DNA from: Pseudomonas bohemica
GTDB lineage: Bacteria; Pseudomonadota; Gammaproteobacteria; Pseudomonadales; Pseudomonadaceae
Direction of reading: 5' to 3'
DNA length: 64,000 nucleotides
NCBI RefSeq assembly: GCF_002934685.1
Contig: NZ_NKHL01000112.1
Location: forward strand, 1-64,000
The position numbers and the translations under genes were made by a program. Below the pieces are notes generated by a model, which saw nothing but the letters and a program-made list of their open reading frames with translations, had not been told where the DNA came from and did not search any database. This document shows positions 8,539-15,184 of the stretch, one piece after another; position 1 is the stretch's first letter, and every line of letters begins with the position of its first letter.

Positions 8539-8805
8539 TCATGCGAGCACGTCCGAAACACTGGATGGAAGCACAGCGCCATCAGGCCCAGATGTGCAGG
8601 CCAGAGCATTGTTGGATGATTGATTCAGATTTGGGGGAGCTGTCACCTCGGCAGCAAGGGCCCCACCGGTCAGCATTTGAATTTGAAACTGACGCAGACG
8701 CGGAATCACTTCCCCCCAAAGCGTCACCGCGCTGGGGGAGATATCCAGCGCATCGGCAAGTTTCTTCTTGCTACCGAAATGTGAAACAGCCTGGGTGGTC
8801 TTCAT
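8539..8805 (-). CDS. cro: Cro-type repressor
   Basis: 88 residues from the ATG at 8805 with AGAGGAA upstream; the open frame extends further but the extra sequence crosses the promoter. Residues 5-40 form the helix-turn-helix (AVSHFGSKKKLADALDISPSAVTLWG) of the YdaS/Cro type, and the tail from about 48 is low complexity. It is divergent from cI across the operator region, so it should repress cI transcription during lytic growth. Confidence 0.85.
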   Translation of the reverse strand: MKTTQAVSHFGSKKKLADALDISPSAVTLWGEVIPRLRQFQIQMLTGGALAAEVTAPPNLNQSSNNALACTSGPDGAVLPSSVSDVLA

Positions 8806-8831
8806 TAAGCGTTCCTCTGGGCATAGAGGAA

Positions 8832-8860
8832 ATTTAAGCAGACTTAAGATTTTGCCGCAA
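8832..8860 (-). promoter_or_regulatory. Predicted pR-like promoter for cro
   Basis: On the minus strand: -35 TTGCGG (8855-8860), 17-base spacer, -10 TTAAAT (8832-8837). The spacer holds the CTTAAG...CTTAA operator. Nearly the same arrangement recurs at 11455-11483. Confidence 0.7.
8834..8847. promoter_or_regulatory. Predicted CI/Cro operator (OR)
   Basis: Perfect inverted repeat TTAAG-CAGA-CTTAA placed inside the cro promoter, so a bound repressor would block RNA polymerase. The same half-sites with the same four-base gap recur at 11468-11481. Confidence 0.72.
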
Positions 8861-8868
8861 GGATCTTT

Positions 8869-8889
8869 TTTAGCACACTGCATGCTAAA
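8869..8889. promoter_or_regulatory. Second inverted repeat in the cI-cro gap
   Basis: TTTAGCA and TGCTAAA, seven-base perfect arms around CACTGCA, just upstream of cI. It may be a second operator controlling cI. It differs from the TTAAG sites, so it could also serve another regulator. Confidence 0.5.
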
Positions 8890-8913
8890 GGAAAGGTTGC
8901 TTAACATTTGCCT

Positions 8914-9570
8914 ATGACTAGATATGAACGAATTGTCAAAGCCATTAAGGCTAGCGGCAAAAAGAAAGTCGAAATCGCCCGGGAATGCAATGTGTCTGCC
9001 TCGGCGGTAACGCAGTGGGTTACCGGCGAAAGTAAAAATCTCCGACCAGAAAGTATCTATGCACTGGCCAAGGCCACGGGCTTTCGTGCTGAATGGCTCG
9101 CGATGGGTGAAGGGCCGGAGCGGGAACCGGAGCAAGATACCAACGTGAAAGATGTGGGCCAGCCAAACATGATGTTCCGGTACCCGGTAATTTCCTGGGT
9201 CGCTGCAGGTGCCTGGGCGGAAGCTGTCGAGCCCTACCCGCCTGGCTTCTCGGATCGCTACGAGATGTCGGAGTACGATTCGAAAGGCCCTGCGTTCTGG
9301 CTGGAGGTCAAGGGCGATTCAATGACTTCGGCAGTGGGTCAGAGTGTCCCTGAAGGAACTCTGATCTTGGTCGATACAGAAGCTGACGCTCATTCAGGCA
9401 AGCTTGTAGTCGCGAAGCTCGGCGACAGCAACGAGGCCACGTTTAAGAAATTGGTGGACGATGGAGGTCGGCGATTCCTGAAGCCGCTGAATCCTGCTTA
9501 CCCGATCGAAGTGGTTGCGGATGACTGCCGGATAATTGGCGTGGTGGTCCGGGCCTTGATGAAGTTCTGA
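8914..9570 (+). CDS. cI: CI-type lysogeny repressor, HTH plus S24 peptidase
   Basis: 218 residues. Residues 3-38 form an XRE helix-turn-helix (KVEIARECNVSASAVTQWV). The C-terminal half is a LexA/CI-type self-cleavage domain: predicted cleavage at Ala98-Gly99, nucleophile Ser136 in KGDSMTS, general base Lys near 178. RecA would trigger cleavage and induction. The start is uncertain: TTG at 8908 lies at a better distance from AAAGGAAAGG, while ATG at 8914 is the better codon. Catalytic residues are intact, so SOS induction is plausible. Confidence 0.93.
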   Translation: MTRYERIVKAIKASGKKKVEIARECNVSASAVTQWVTGESKNLRPESIYALAKATGFRAEWLAMGEGPEREPEQDTNVKDVGQPNMMFRYPVISWVAAGAWAEAVEPYPPGFSDRYEMSEYDSKGPAFWLEVKGDSMTSAVGQSVPEGTLILVDTEADAHSGKLVVAKLGDSNEATFKKLVDDGGRRFLKPLNPAYPIEVVADDCRIIGVVVRALMKF

Positions 9571-9678
9571 GTTATCCGCGTCATTTTGTGACGGCGAACC
9601 CAGCTTTAGACCGCTAGGGATGTAGCTCAAGCCTAACGCCGCCGACCGCGGCCAACCGAATGCATGGAGCTGTGGCGG

Positions 9679-10197
9679 ATGGCGCAACAGAAAACAATTC
9701 CTTACGACGATGCGGTGCTTGCCATCTCAGCCTTAAAGCTCTGGCCAAAGGGTTTAGTCTTTGACTGGAAGACGTCATCAACGAAGCGGTTTCCGGCGCC
9801 TTTCAGCTTCCGAAGCCCGCTGGCTCTGAACGACGAACAGACTAAATTTGCCGAAGATTGGTTTGTTGAGCTGTATTTCAAGAAGAACCTGGTGCCCGGC
9901 GTGCGTGACACGCTGTCCATTACATTTGTGGTCAACAAGGCGCGCGTAGTCTCGATAGACGACAATGGGCAAGGCGCTCACCTGAATAAGATTGGTGCAG
10001 GGCTGCCCTTCTATCAGTTGGCGGTGGATTTCCCCCACTTGCATATCCCAATTCCTGAAAGCAGCTATGGATATGCCGAACCGCTGAACAGCACTACTGT
10101 TCAAGCGCTATGGGAGCTATTCTTGCTCAAAGCCAACATTACTGGAGCCCCAAGAATAGAGCTTCCCGAGGCCGGCCAAATGGACCTATACCGATGA
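9679..10197 (+). CDS. Uncharacterised protein paired with a DUF1828 protein
   Basis: 172 residues from the ATG at 9679; an in-frame ATG at 9664 lacks a good ribosome site. Mixed alpha/beta protein with aromatic-rich stretches (FDWKTSS, FAEDWFVELYFKKN) and a conserved-looking VDFPHLHIPIP block. I believe it belongs to the family found upstream of DUF1828 proteins (DUF6978-like), but this is from memory. It lies just downstream of cI on the lysogenic transcript and overlaps the next gene by four bases, the usual place for lysogenic conversion or exclusion genes. Confidence 0.75.
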   Translation: MAQQKTIPYDDAVLAISALKLWPKGLVFDWKTSSTKRFPAPFSFRSPLALNDEQTKFAEDWFVELYFKKNLVPGVRDTLSITFVVNKARVVSIDDNGQGAHLNKIGAGLPFYQLAVDFPHLHIPIPESSYGYAEPLNSTTVQALWELFLLKANITGAPRIELPEAGQMDLYR

Positions 10198-10949
10198 ATT
10201 GCACAATGATTAGCAGCCAGCTTGGCTTTAAGTGCAAGCCCGTTAGCGACAGCGTTTACTACCTTGAATCGCCACTGACATTGGCTTTCGACGGAAACCT
10301 CATTGGCGCATACGTCCAAGATCTCGGCAACGGCAATATGCGGATTAGTGACAATGCTGATACGCTTTTTTCAGCCATAACGCACGGCTTGAAGCCTACC
10401 GCCGCGAAAGGCCGAAAGATGGCGGAGCTGGTGGAGATGAGCGGTCTTGAGTTGTCCGATGGCGGCGAGATTTTCAAGACCTGCACCCAGGACCAACTAG
10501 CCTTCTATCTTGCGCGCTTCGTTGAAGCTGCTGAGCATGTTGGATTTGCGTGCAACAAGCTTCGGCCTTCACCAATCTCCAGATTTGATCGGGTGATCGA
10601 GACCGCTTTGCGGGGGGCTTACCATGCCCGTCTGAAAACCGACTTCCATATCATCGGCGCGAGCGGCCATCAGCTGACCCTACCGTTTGCCATCGTGGAT
10701 GAAGGGGAAGAGTCGACCGTCATCCAGACCATCCCAACAAAAAATGGAAAGGTTGATTGGAGTCTCGTATATCGAGCAGTCGGCAAGATGCTGGATATCA
10801 AAAACGCTCACTCCGGGGCTATACGCAAGGTGATTCTTGAGCCAGGCGATGAAGACGATAATCGCAAGGCTGCTACTGCATTAACTGATGCTGCAGAGGT
10901 CCTCATCTACACTGGGACCAACCATCTTATCGACGCCATGGCAGCATAA
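10194..10949 (+). CDS. DUF1828/DUF1829 domain protein
   Basis: 251 residues from the ATG at 10194, which overlaps the preceding stop (ATGA). The N-terminal ~100 residues match the DUF1828 pattern (SPLTLAFDGNLIGAYVQDLGNG, then RISDNADTL), and the remainder fits DUF1829. Biochemical activity is unknown. Coupling to the preceding gene and a strong terminator after the stop define a two-gene unit next to cI, so a role in lysogen fitness, defence or toxin control is inferred from context only. Confidence 0.8.
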   Translation: MNCTMISSQLGFKCKPVSDSVYYLESPLTLAFDGNLIGAYVQDLGNGNMRISDNADTLFSAITHGLKPTAAKGRKMAELVEMSGLELSDGGEIFKTCTQDQLAFYLARFVEAAEHVGFACNKLRPSPISRFDRVIETALRGAYHARLKTDFHIIGASGHQLTLPFAIVDEGEESTVIQTIPTKNGKVDWSLVYRAVGKMLDIKNAHSGAIRKVILEPGDEDDNRKAATALTDAAEVLIYTGTNHLIDAMAA

Positions 10950-10970
10950 CCATACTTATTGCAACTTTTC

Positions 10971-10996
10971 AGGCCCGCCACTGAGCGGGCCTTTTT
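10971..10996 (+). terminator. Terminator after the DUF1828 gene
   Basis: AGGCCCGC and GCGGGCCT (10971-10978, 10985-10992) around CACTGA, followed by TTTTT. Ends the cI-side transcript. Confidence 0.88.
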
Positions 10997-11083
10997 GTGC
11001 TCGGGTGCCAGTCAGAGGCCTTGCCCACATGTTCGATCGTAGCCGTCCTACGAGCCACTTGCCAACCTCCTACGCCGTTACTA

Positions 11084-11099
11084 CTGTATATATATACAG
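11084..11099. promoter_or_regulatory. LexA (SOS) box
   Basis: CTGTATATATATACAG is a perfect palindrome and an exact match to the LexA consensus CTGT-N8-ACAG with the favoured alternating AT core. It lies 22 bases upstream of the DUF1654 start, so this gene should be derepressed on DNA damage. Confidence 0.9.
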
Positions 11100-11121
11100 C
11101 AGTAGAAAATGGAGGTTCACA

Positions 11122-11373
11122 ATGCTTCATCAGCCAGATGTCACCCAGGCCAAGCCGCGCACCTACGAGCAGATCGGCCACCGCATTAAGCAAATCATCG
11201 ACGACCCCAAGGTGCAAAAACTCCAATTTGTAATCATCTCAAGGCTACCGAACGAGAATCCGGTGGATTGGCGCCGACTGTTGATTGATATGGCCAACAC
11301 CAACGGAATTCGCGTCGAGAGGCTCGAAGGTGAATCCTTCAGGGTCGGGTGGCGTGAGTACTGCGAAGGATGA
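11122..11373 (+). CDS. DUF1654 domain protein under LexA control
   Basis: 83 residues. Matches the Pseudomonas DUF1654 pattern: TYEQIGHRIKQIIDDPKVQK, ISRLPNENPVDWRRLL, and RVERLEGESFRVGW at the end. Molecular function unknown; relatives are common in Pseudomonas genomes and phages. TGGAGG precedes the ATG. The gene is monocistronic: LexA box directly upstream, strong terminator directly downstream. It therefore forms a separate SOS module between the immunity genes and the pL operon. Confidence 0.87.
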   Translation: MLHQPDVTQAKPRTYEQIGHRIKQIIDDPKVQKLQFVIISRLPNENPVDWRRLLIDMANTNGIRVERLEGESFRVGWREYCEG

Positions 11374-11378
11374 ATGAG

Positions 11379-11402
11379 GCCCGCTATGTGCGGGCTTTTT
11401 TG
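11379..11402 (+). terminator. Terminator after the DUF1654 gene
   Basis: GCCCGC and GCGGGC (11379-11384, 11390-11395) around TATGT, followed by seven T residues. Confidence 0.88.
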
Positions 11403-11454
11403 TGCCTGGCAAAAACTCAAGATCAAGCAGGCTGAATTATTTTATTTAGCGCGC

Positions 11455-11483
11455 TTGACCGCAAAACTTAAGTGCGCTTAAAT
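11455..11483 (+). promoter_or_regulatory. Predicted pL-like promoter of the xis-int operon
   Basis: -35 TTGACC (11455-11460), 17-base spacer, -10 TTAAAT (11478-11483), start codon of the first gene 25 bases further on. The spacer carries a CI/Cro-type operator. It is nearly identical to the cro promoter at 8832-8860. Confidence 0.75.
11468..11481. promoter_or_regulatory. Predicted CI/Cro operator (OL)
   Basis: TTAAG-TGCG-CTTAA, with the same half-sites and spacing as the operator at 8834-8847 and the same position between -35 and -10. One repressor binding both would shut both early operons, as in lambda. Confidence 0.72.
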
Positions 11484-11507
11484 CTTCTCACACACAGGGA
11501 GCTGAGA

Positions 11508-11819
11508 ATGAACGTAACGACTATCACCTTCGGCAAGCTTCAAGCGACAACAGGCCTACTTGCACTGCAGGAGCTTCGCGCCGCGTTAGCTATCTGTACA
11601 GGTCTCGCAAACAAGGAAATTGCGCGGGTTATGGACTGCGCACCTAGCACCGTAAAAAAGACTATCGAACGCCTTTTCTTCAAGCTCGGAGTATCAAGCC
11701 GATCAGCTTTAGTCGCCGAAGCTTTTCGTCGTGGCCTGATCAGCTTTGTATCTACGGCAACACCTGACCCACAACACCACGACCATGATCAAAATCAACA
11801 AGGCGTGCTCCTCGCCTGA
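11508..11819 (+). CDS. LuxR-type helix-turn-helix regulator (phage early)
   Basis: 103 residues from the ATG at 11508. Residues 18-75 form a LuxR/FixJ-type helix-turn-helix (LRAALAICTGLANKEIARVMDCAPSTVKKTI, then KLGVSSRSALVAEAF). There is no receiver or ligand domain, and the tail is rich in H and D. Such single-domain proteins are common in Pseudomonas prophages. As first gene of the repressor-controlled rightward operon it may regulate phage or host genes. Confidence 0.85.
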   Translation: MNVTTITFGKLQATTGLLALQELRAALAICTGLANKEIARVMDCAPSTVKKTIERLFFKLGVSSRSALVAEAFRRGLISFVSTATPDPQHHDHDQNQQGVLLA

Positions 11820-11949
11820 CTGCCAAGGCAGCGGCGAGCGCCTTTATCGAGGGCGTTGTCCGGTGCTCAGCGAAGCCTGACCCATTCCACCAACTTTTGC
11901 GAAAGCCATATATCGCGGCACGCCACAGGCTTGCCTGGAGAAAACTCAA

Positions 11950-12168
11950 ATGACCGACTCAAGAAACGCCGACAAGTTTGTGATCAGGCTGCCCGATGGC
12001 CTGCGCGACAGGGTGGACGCCGCCGCGAACGAAACGCATCGCAGCATGAACAGCTTGATCATCGTAGCGATTGAACAGTACCTCGACGGTCAACAACGCC
12101 AAGAGCTGCTGCTGGATGCGCTGGTCAAGGCTGCCGCAGACAAAGAGGTGTCCCATGCAATCGACTGA
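11950..12168 (+). CDS. Arc-family ribbon-helix-helix DNA-binding protein
   Basis: 72 residues. The Arc/MetJ fold is clear: beta strand NADKFVIRLPDGLRDRV, then AANETHRSMNSLIIVAIEQYL. Dimers would insert a two-stranded sheet in the DNA major groove, as Arc does in P22. CTGGAG lies upstream of the ATG. The gene overlaps the next by 14 bases. Confidence 0.88.
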   Translation: MTDSRNADKFVIRLPDGLRDRVDAAANETHRSMNSLIIVAIEQYLDGQQRQELLLDALVKAAADKEVSHAID

Positions 12169-12736
12169 GAAAATCACTCTGGTGTTGCGGCCGCACGCGG
12201 GCTACACCATCGCCGACCTTCAGCAGTACGCGAAGCTGGGTATGCCAGTTGGCGTAGGCCGCTCGCTTGGTGTCATCGCTGGAGCGAGCGAAGGCGATGT
12301 GATGGAGCGCGCCGAACAGTTGGAGAGCCAGGTGACCTTGGCCGAGGAGGCTCTCACTCGCAGCAAGGCCCATGCAGCAGGCTGGACCGATGCTCAGGTG
12401 CTGGATTTCCTTTCGGTCGCGCTTCGTCACGTGGTGGTCGAGGGTGAACTGAAGTATTCGGACATCACCGACGCCCTGAAGTACATGGGAAACAAAGGTC
12501 GACCAGCGTTCGTGCGTGCGTTCGACATGGATGAGCACATCCAGATGGCCGCGGACGCTCGCCGATATCGCTGGTTGCGCGACCGGACCTGCATCGAGGA
12601 CGCCGACAACGATCTGATGGTGGTACGCGGTGACAATTACTTCGATGGATCAGAGCTGGACGCCGAGATTGACAATGGCATGCGTTTGGATCGGCTGCTG
12701 GCGAAGCATGGGGAGACCGAACCATGCGCGGACTGA
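12155..12736 (+). CDS. Hypothetical phage protein
   Basis: 193 residues from the ATG at 12155, with AGAGGTG upstream. The N-terminus reads STEKITLVLRPHAGYTIADLQQ; the middle is helical and acidic; the C-terminus contains DARRYRWLRDRTCIE, a short pattern common in small phage proteins of unknown role. Overlaps the Arc gene by 14 bases and the next gene by 13. Confidence 0.68.
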   Translation: MQSTEKITLVLRPHAGYTIADLQQYAKLGMPVGVGRSLGVIAGASEGDVMERAEQLESQVTLAEEALTRSKAHAAGWTDAQVLDFLSVALRHVVVEGELKYSDITDALKYMGNKGRPAFVRAFDMDEHIQMAADARRYRWLRDRTCIEDADNDLMVVRGDNYFDGSELDAEIDNGMRLDRLLAKHGETEPCAD

Positions 12737-13149
12737 TCCCGGCGAATATCGGAACAATTTGTTCCGAAACCAAAGTGGGACAACTTGTCCCACTATTCCG
12801 AAAGGGTAGGCTGATTCCGCTCACCCAACTGACAAGTCGGTTGGGACAGCTGGCTCAAGTTGAGCTACCTGTCACCAAGGGTGGAAACAGTCTTTCCACC
12901 CTCGCCCTTCTGGTTCTGTGCAGCTTGGCCAGCCTCGCCCACGCCGATCAGACCGATCACAAATTCATCGACGTTCAACACGACAGCGTGCGCGATGCGA
13001 CTTGCTGGATTCTCAACGGACGGTCGATCATCTGCTTGCCTGACTCGCAACTGCGCCAGCCGAACCCGGCGCCAGATCGGTCCCAGCCCGGGGCAAATCC
13101 GGCGAGCACTCCTGCCCCGCGCCAGCATGAGGAGGTGTTCCAGCTATGA
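12724..13149 (+). CDS. Predicted exported or membrane-anchored phage protein
   Basis: 141 residues. GGGGAG eight bases upstream supports the ATG at 12724. The first ~55 residues are repetitive (GQLVP, LTQLTSRLGQLAQ) and encoded by a cluster of palindromes. A hydrophobic stretch with a plausible signal-peptidase site follows (LALLVLCSLASLAHA, 59-73), then a short domain with two cysteines (DATCWILNG, IICLPDSQ). The tail is proline-rich. The long N-terminal extension is odd for a secreted protein; an internal start just before the hydrophobic stretch is possible. Confidence 0.6.
   Translation: MRGLIPANIGTICSETKVGQLVPLFRKGRLIPLTQLTSRLGQLAQVELPVTKGGNSLSTLALLVLCSLASLAHADQTDHKFIDVQHDSVRDATCWILNGRSIICLPDSQLRQPNPAPDRSQPGANPASTPAPRQHEEVFQL
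12750..12901. repeat. Cluster of five inverted repeats inside a coding region
   Basis: Positions: 12750-12766 (eight-base arms), 12774-12794 (ten-base arms, AGTGGGACAA), 12824-12845 (ten-base arms with one G-T pair), 12853-12865 (six-base arms) and 12879-12901 (nine-base arms). Four have loops of one to five bases. They cover about half of 152 bases. None has a T-run, so they are not ordinary terminators. Confidence 0.75.
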
Positions 13150-13343
13150 GCATGATCACCAACGGATCGCAGATGCACCTCAAATCTGAGTTTCAGAAGC
13201 TTGGCGACCGCCTCATTCGGTTTGGTCAAGCACTCCAGGAAGACACCACCACAGTTGGCGAGTTGATGCGGCTGGCCAACGCCTGCGGGATCAAACTTCG
13301 CCTGCGCGCCTCTGCTGAATCTGGAGAGAGCGACGATGAGTAG
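13146..13343 (+). CDS. Small hypothetical phage protein
   Basis: 65 residues, helical, with an acidic tail (ESGESDDE). GAGGAGG upstream; the start overlaps the preceding stop (ATGA). No recognised domain. Confidence 0.65.
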   Translation: MSMITNGSQMHLKSEFQKLGDRLIRFGQALQEDTTTVGELMRLANACGIKLRLRASAESGESDDE

Positions 13344-13662
13344 TCTTGCAGAACAAGCGCTTGAGCACGCCCGGCAGCGGTTGGCTGGCCAAGCCACAAA
13401 ACGGCCTACATCGAGGGTCGCAAAAATCAACATCCCCACGCCTGCGCCTCCACGCAGCCTTGAGGTGGTCGTCGATGGGCCGATCAACCACTTCATGTTC
13501 CTGGAAGGCCGGGCTTGGGCGATCGACATGGTGAAGTCACTTCGGGCTTCGCCGCTCAAGGTCGTGATCGAGCGGCTTGCAGGTGCAGCGCAGAACCGGC
13601 CGGGCAGCTATGCGGCGGGTATCGACTCGGTGATCAAGGAGCTGGGAGGTGAGCAGCAATGA
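13336..13662 (+). CDS. Hypothetical phage protein
   Basis: 108 residues. A basic N-terminal helix (ALEHARQRLAGQATKRP), a PTPAPP linker near 35-40, then a mixed domain (GPINHFMFLEGRAWAIDMVKSL). Start supported by GGAGAG upstream. Overlaps both neighbours by a few bases. No known family recognised. Confidence 0.65.
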   Translation: MSSLAEQALEHARQRLAGQATKRPTSRVAKINIPTPAPPRSLEVVVDGPINHFMFLEGRAWAIDMVKSLRASPLKVVIERLAGAAQNRPGSYAAGIDSVIKELGGEQQ

Positions 13663-13901
13663 AGTCCCAAGCCACCCGAACCAACGTCACCACCTACAGC
13701 GCGACCGTGCCTGAAAACGAGATTACAGCCGCACTGTGTGAGCTGCTGGCCAAGCAGAACGGGTTCAGCCTCGAAAGCAGCAATGTGCGCTGCCGCGGCT
13801 ACCTCAGCTCGGAGAACACAAGCACTGGCTACAAGCACAGCTGGAAGATCGAGGTCACCGTTGACCACTCTCAGGAGGCCAGCCATGCGAATGAAGCCTG
13901 A
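13659..13901 (+). CDS. Small hypothetical phage protein
   Basis: 80 residues, beta-rich, with VRCRGYLSSENTSTG and WKIEVTVDHS. Starts with an ATGA overlap; its end overlaps the next gene by 17 bases. No recognised domain. Confidence 0.65.
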   Translation: MKSQATRTNVTTYSATVPENEITAALCELLAKQNGFSLESSNVRCRGYLSSENTSTGYKHSWKIEVTVDHSQEASHANEA

Positions 13902-14580
13902 GCACTCACGACGCCTGTTCGAATTGAGCAACCGTGGAAACAACGATCCGCTGATCTCGTTGATCATAGCCCGCCGCGCCGCCCGCCACCTTTGCGCCGA
14001 GGCCGACCATGATCGCGAATACTTCGACGCCGAGATCGACACAGCCACGGCAGGCCTTCCATTCACCAAGGTGAAGCTTGACGAGTTGAAGGCGGATCAG
14101 GAAAAGCGCCGCGCTGGTCGCCACAAGAACTTCCTCGCCATCGCAGACTGGATGCTCAGAGCTGATGATTACCTGACGTCCGTTTATGGCATGGAGACCA
14201 TTCTTGACGTTCTGGCCGTGAACCCGGTCCACCGTGCTGAAGCGGCAGAATATGCCTGCGAAGCGCGCTCGACGCTGTCGGGCATTGCATGGGTTGCCGG
14301 ACTGGAGGATAGCGCCAACACAAGATCGGGAAGAAAGCAGCCGGATTGGAAGAATGGCCCGCTGTTTAACGCTTTTCAGAAGCAGTTCATGCAGCTACTG
14401 CTTGATAAGCCTGGCGCCCTGCCTGACCCGTTCGCTCCCGGTGGTCCGTTCTACGGGATGCCGACCTACTACCAGCAGCCCGACGGCACCATGGCCCGTA
14501 AGAGCGCTTCGCTGACGGTGCATGGCCCGGACGGCAGCACTCGCGTGGTGGACCGGAAGATCGAGGTGCACAAACCATGA
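13885..14580 (+). CDS. Hypothetical phage protein
   Basis: 231 residues from the ATG at 13885, chosen because TCAGGAGG lies eight bases upstream; the longer open frame has no ribosome site. The N-terminal half is helical and charged (SLIIARRAARHLCAEADHD, LKADQEKRRAGR). The C-terminal half contains GPLFNAFQKQFMQLLLDK and a FAPGGPFYGMPTYY segment. Unknown function, in the xis-int operon. Confidence 0.7.
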   Translation: MRMKPEHSRRLFELSNRGNNDPLISLIIARRAARHLCAEADHDREYFDAEIDTATAGLPFTKVKLDELKADQEKRRAGRHKNFLAIADWMLRADDYLTSVYGMETILDVLAVNPVHRAEAAEYACEARSTLSGIAWVAGLEDSANTRSGRKQPDWKNGPLFNAFQKQFMQLLLDKPGALPDPFAPGGPFYGMPTYYQQPDGTMARKSASLTVHGPDGSTRVVDRKIEVHKP

Positions 14581-14939
14581 TCGACATGCAAGAAGTCATC
14601 GACATGCAGCGCGCTGGCAGGTTCGAGGAGTTAGCCGCGCGCGGTATCCAGATCACCGACGTCAAGCTCGAGCAGGTCGAGGGATGGGCCAAGCCGTGCT
14701 TTACGAAATCCAAGGCGCACTACTTCGTCCAGACGTCCGCCGACGCTATCGGACCAGGCGGACGTTACCGCACCTGGAAGTCGCTCTGCGGTACTGAGGC
14801 GATCACCAGCGACAGGGCGCCCATGTTCGCCATCGGCAGCTACGACCGCTGCAAGGCGTGCTTGAAGAAGCGGAATGCGACCCGAAGCCGTGACGCGTCA
14901 GCTTCGCTGCATGCACAAAATCTGAAGAGTCAGGACTGA
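14577..14939 (+). CDS. Hypothetical phage protein
   Basis: 120 residues. Two cysteines near the end (RCKACLKKR) could contribute to a small metal site, but a full zinc motif is not present. Starts with an ATGA overlap. No recognised family. Confidence 0.65.
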   Translation: MIDMQEVIDMQRAGRFEELAARGIQITDVKLEQVEGWAKPCFTKSKAHYFVQTSADAIGPGGRYRTWKSLCGTEAITSDRAPMFAIGSYDRCKACLKKRNATRSRDASASLHAQNLKSQD

Positions 14940-14949
14940 GGGAGGCGCC

Positions 14950-15183
14950 ATGGCCAAAGTCATTGCACAAATTACAGCCCGGTTGCCACGGCTCATGGAG
15001 GCAGGCGAATATCGAAAGCTGCGCTACGCTGGCGGAAAACCGAGCCTGCAGCAGTTGAAGAAATGGATCGAGGACGGGGAAGTCGTGGGAGAGGTAAAAG
15101 GCGGGATGTACTTCGTTGACCTGCAGGCGGCCATCACAGGCTCGGATGATCCGCTGCTCGCGCAAATGATGGACGTTGGCTGA
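14950..15183 (+). CDS. xis: Probable excisionase
   Basis: 77 residues. The core GKPSLQQLKKWIEDGEVVGEVKGGMYFVDL reads as a MerR-like winged helix of the kind used by small phage excisionases, where a helix is followed by a short wing. GGGAGG lies before the ATG. It lies directly upstream of the integrase, the usual place for Xis. It would bend attachment-site DNA and turn the integrase towards excision. Confidence 0.72.
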   Translation: MAKVIAQITARLPRLMEAGEYRKLRYAGGKPSLQQLKKWIEDGEVVGEVKGGMYFVDLQAAITGSDDPLLAQMMDVG

Positions 15184-15184
15184 G

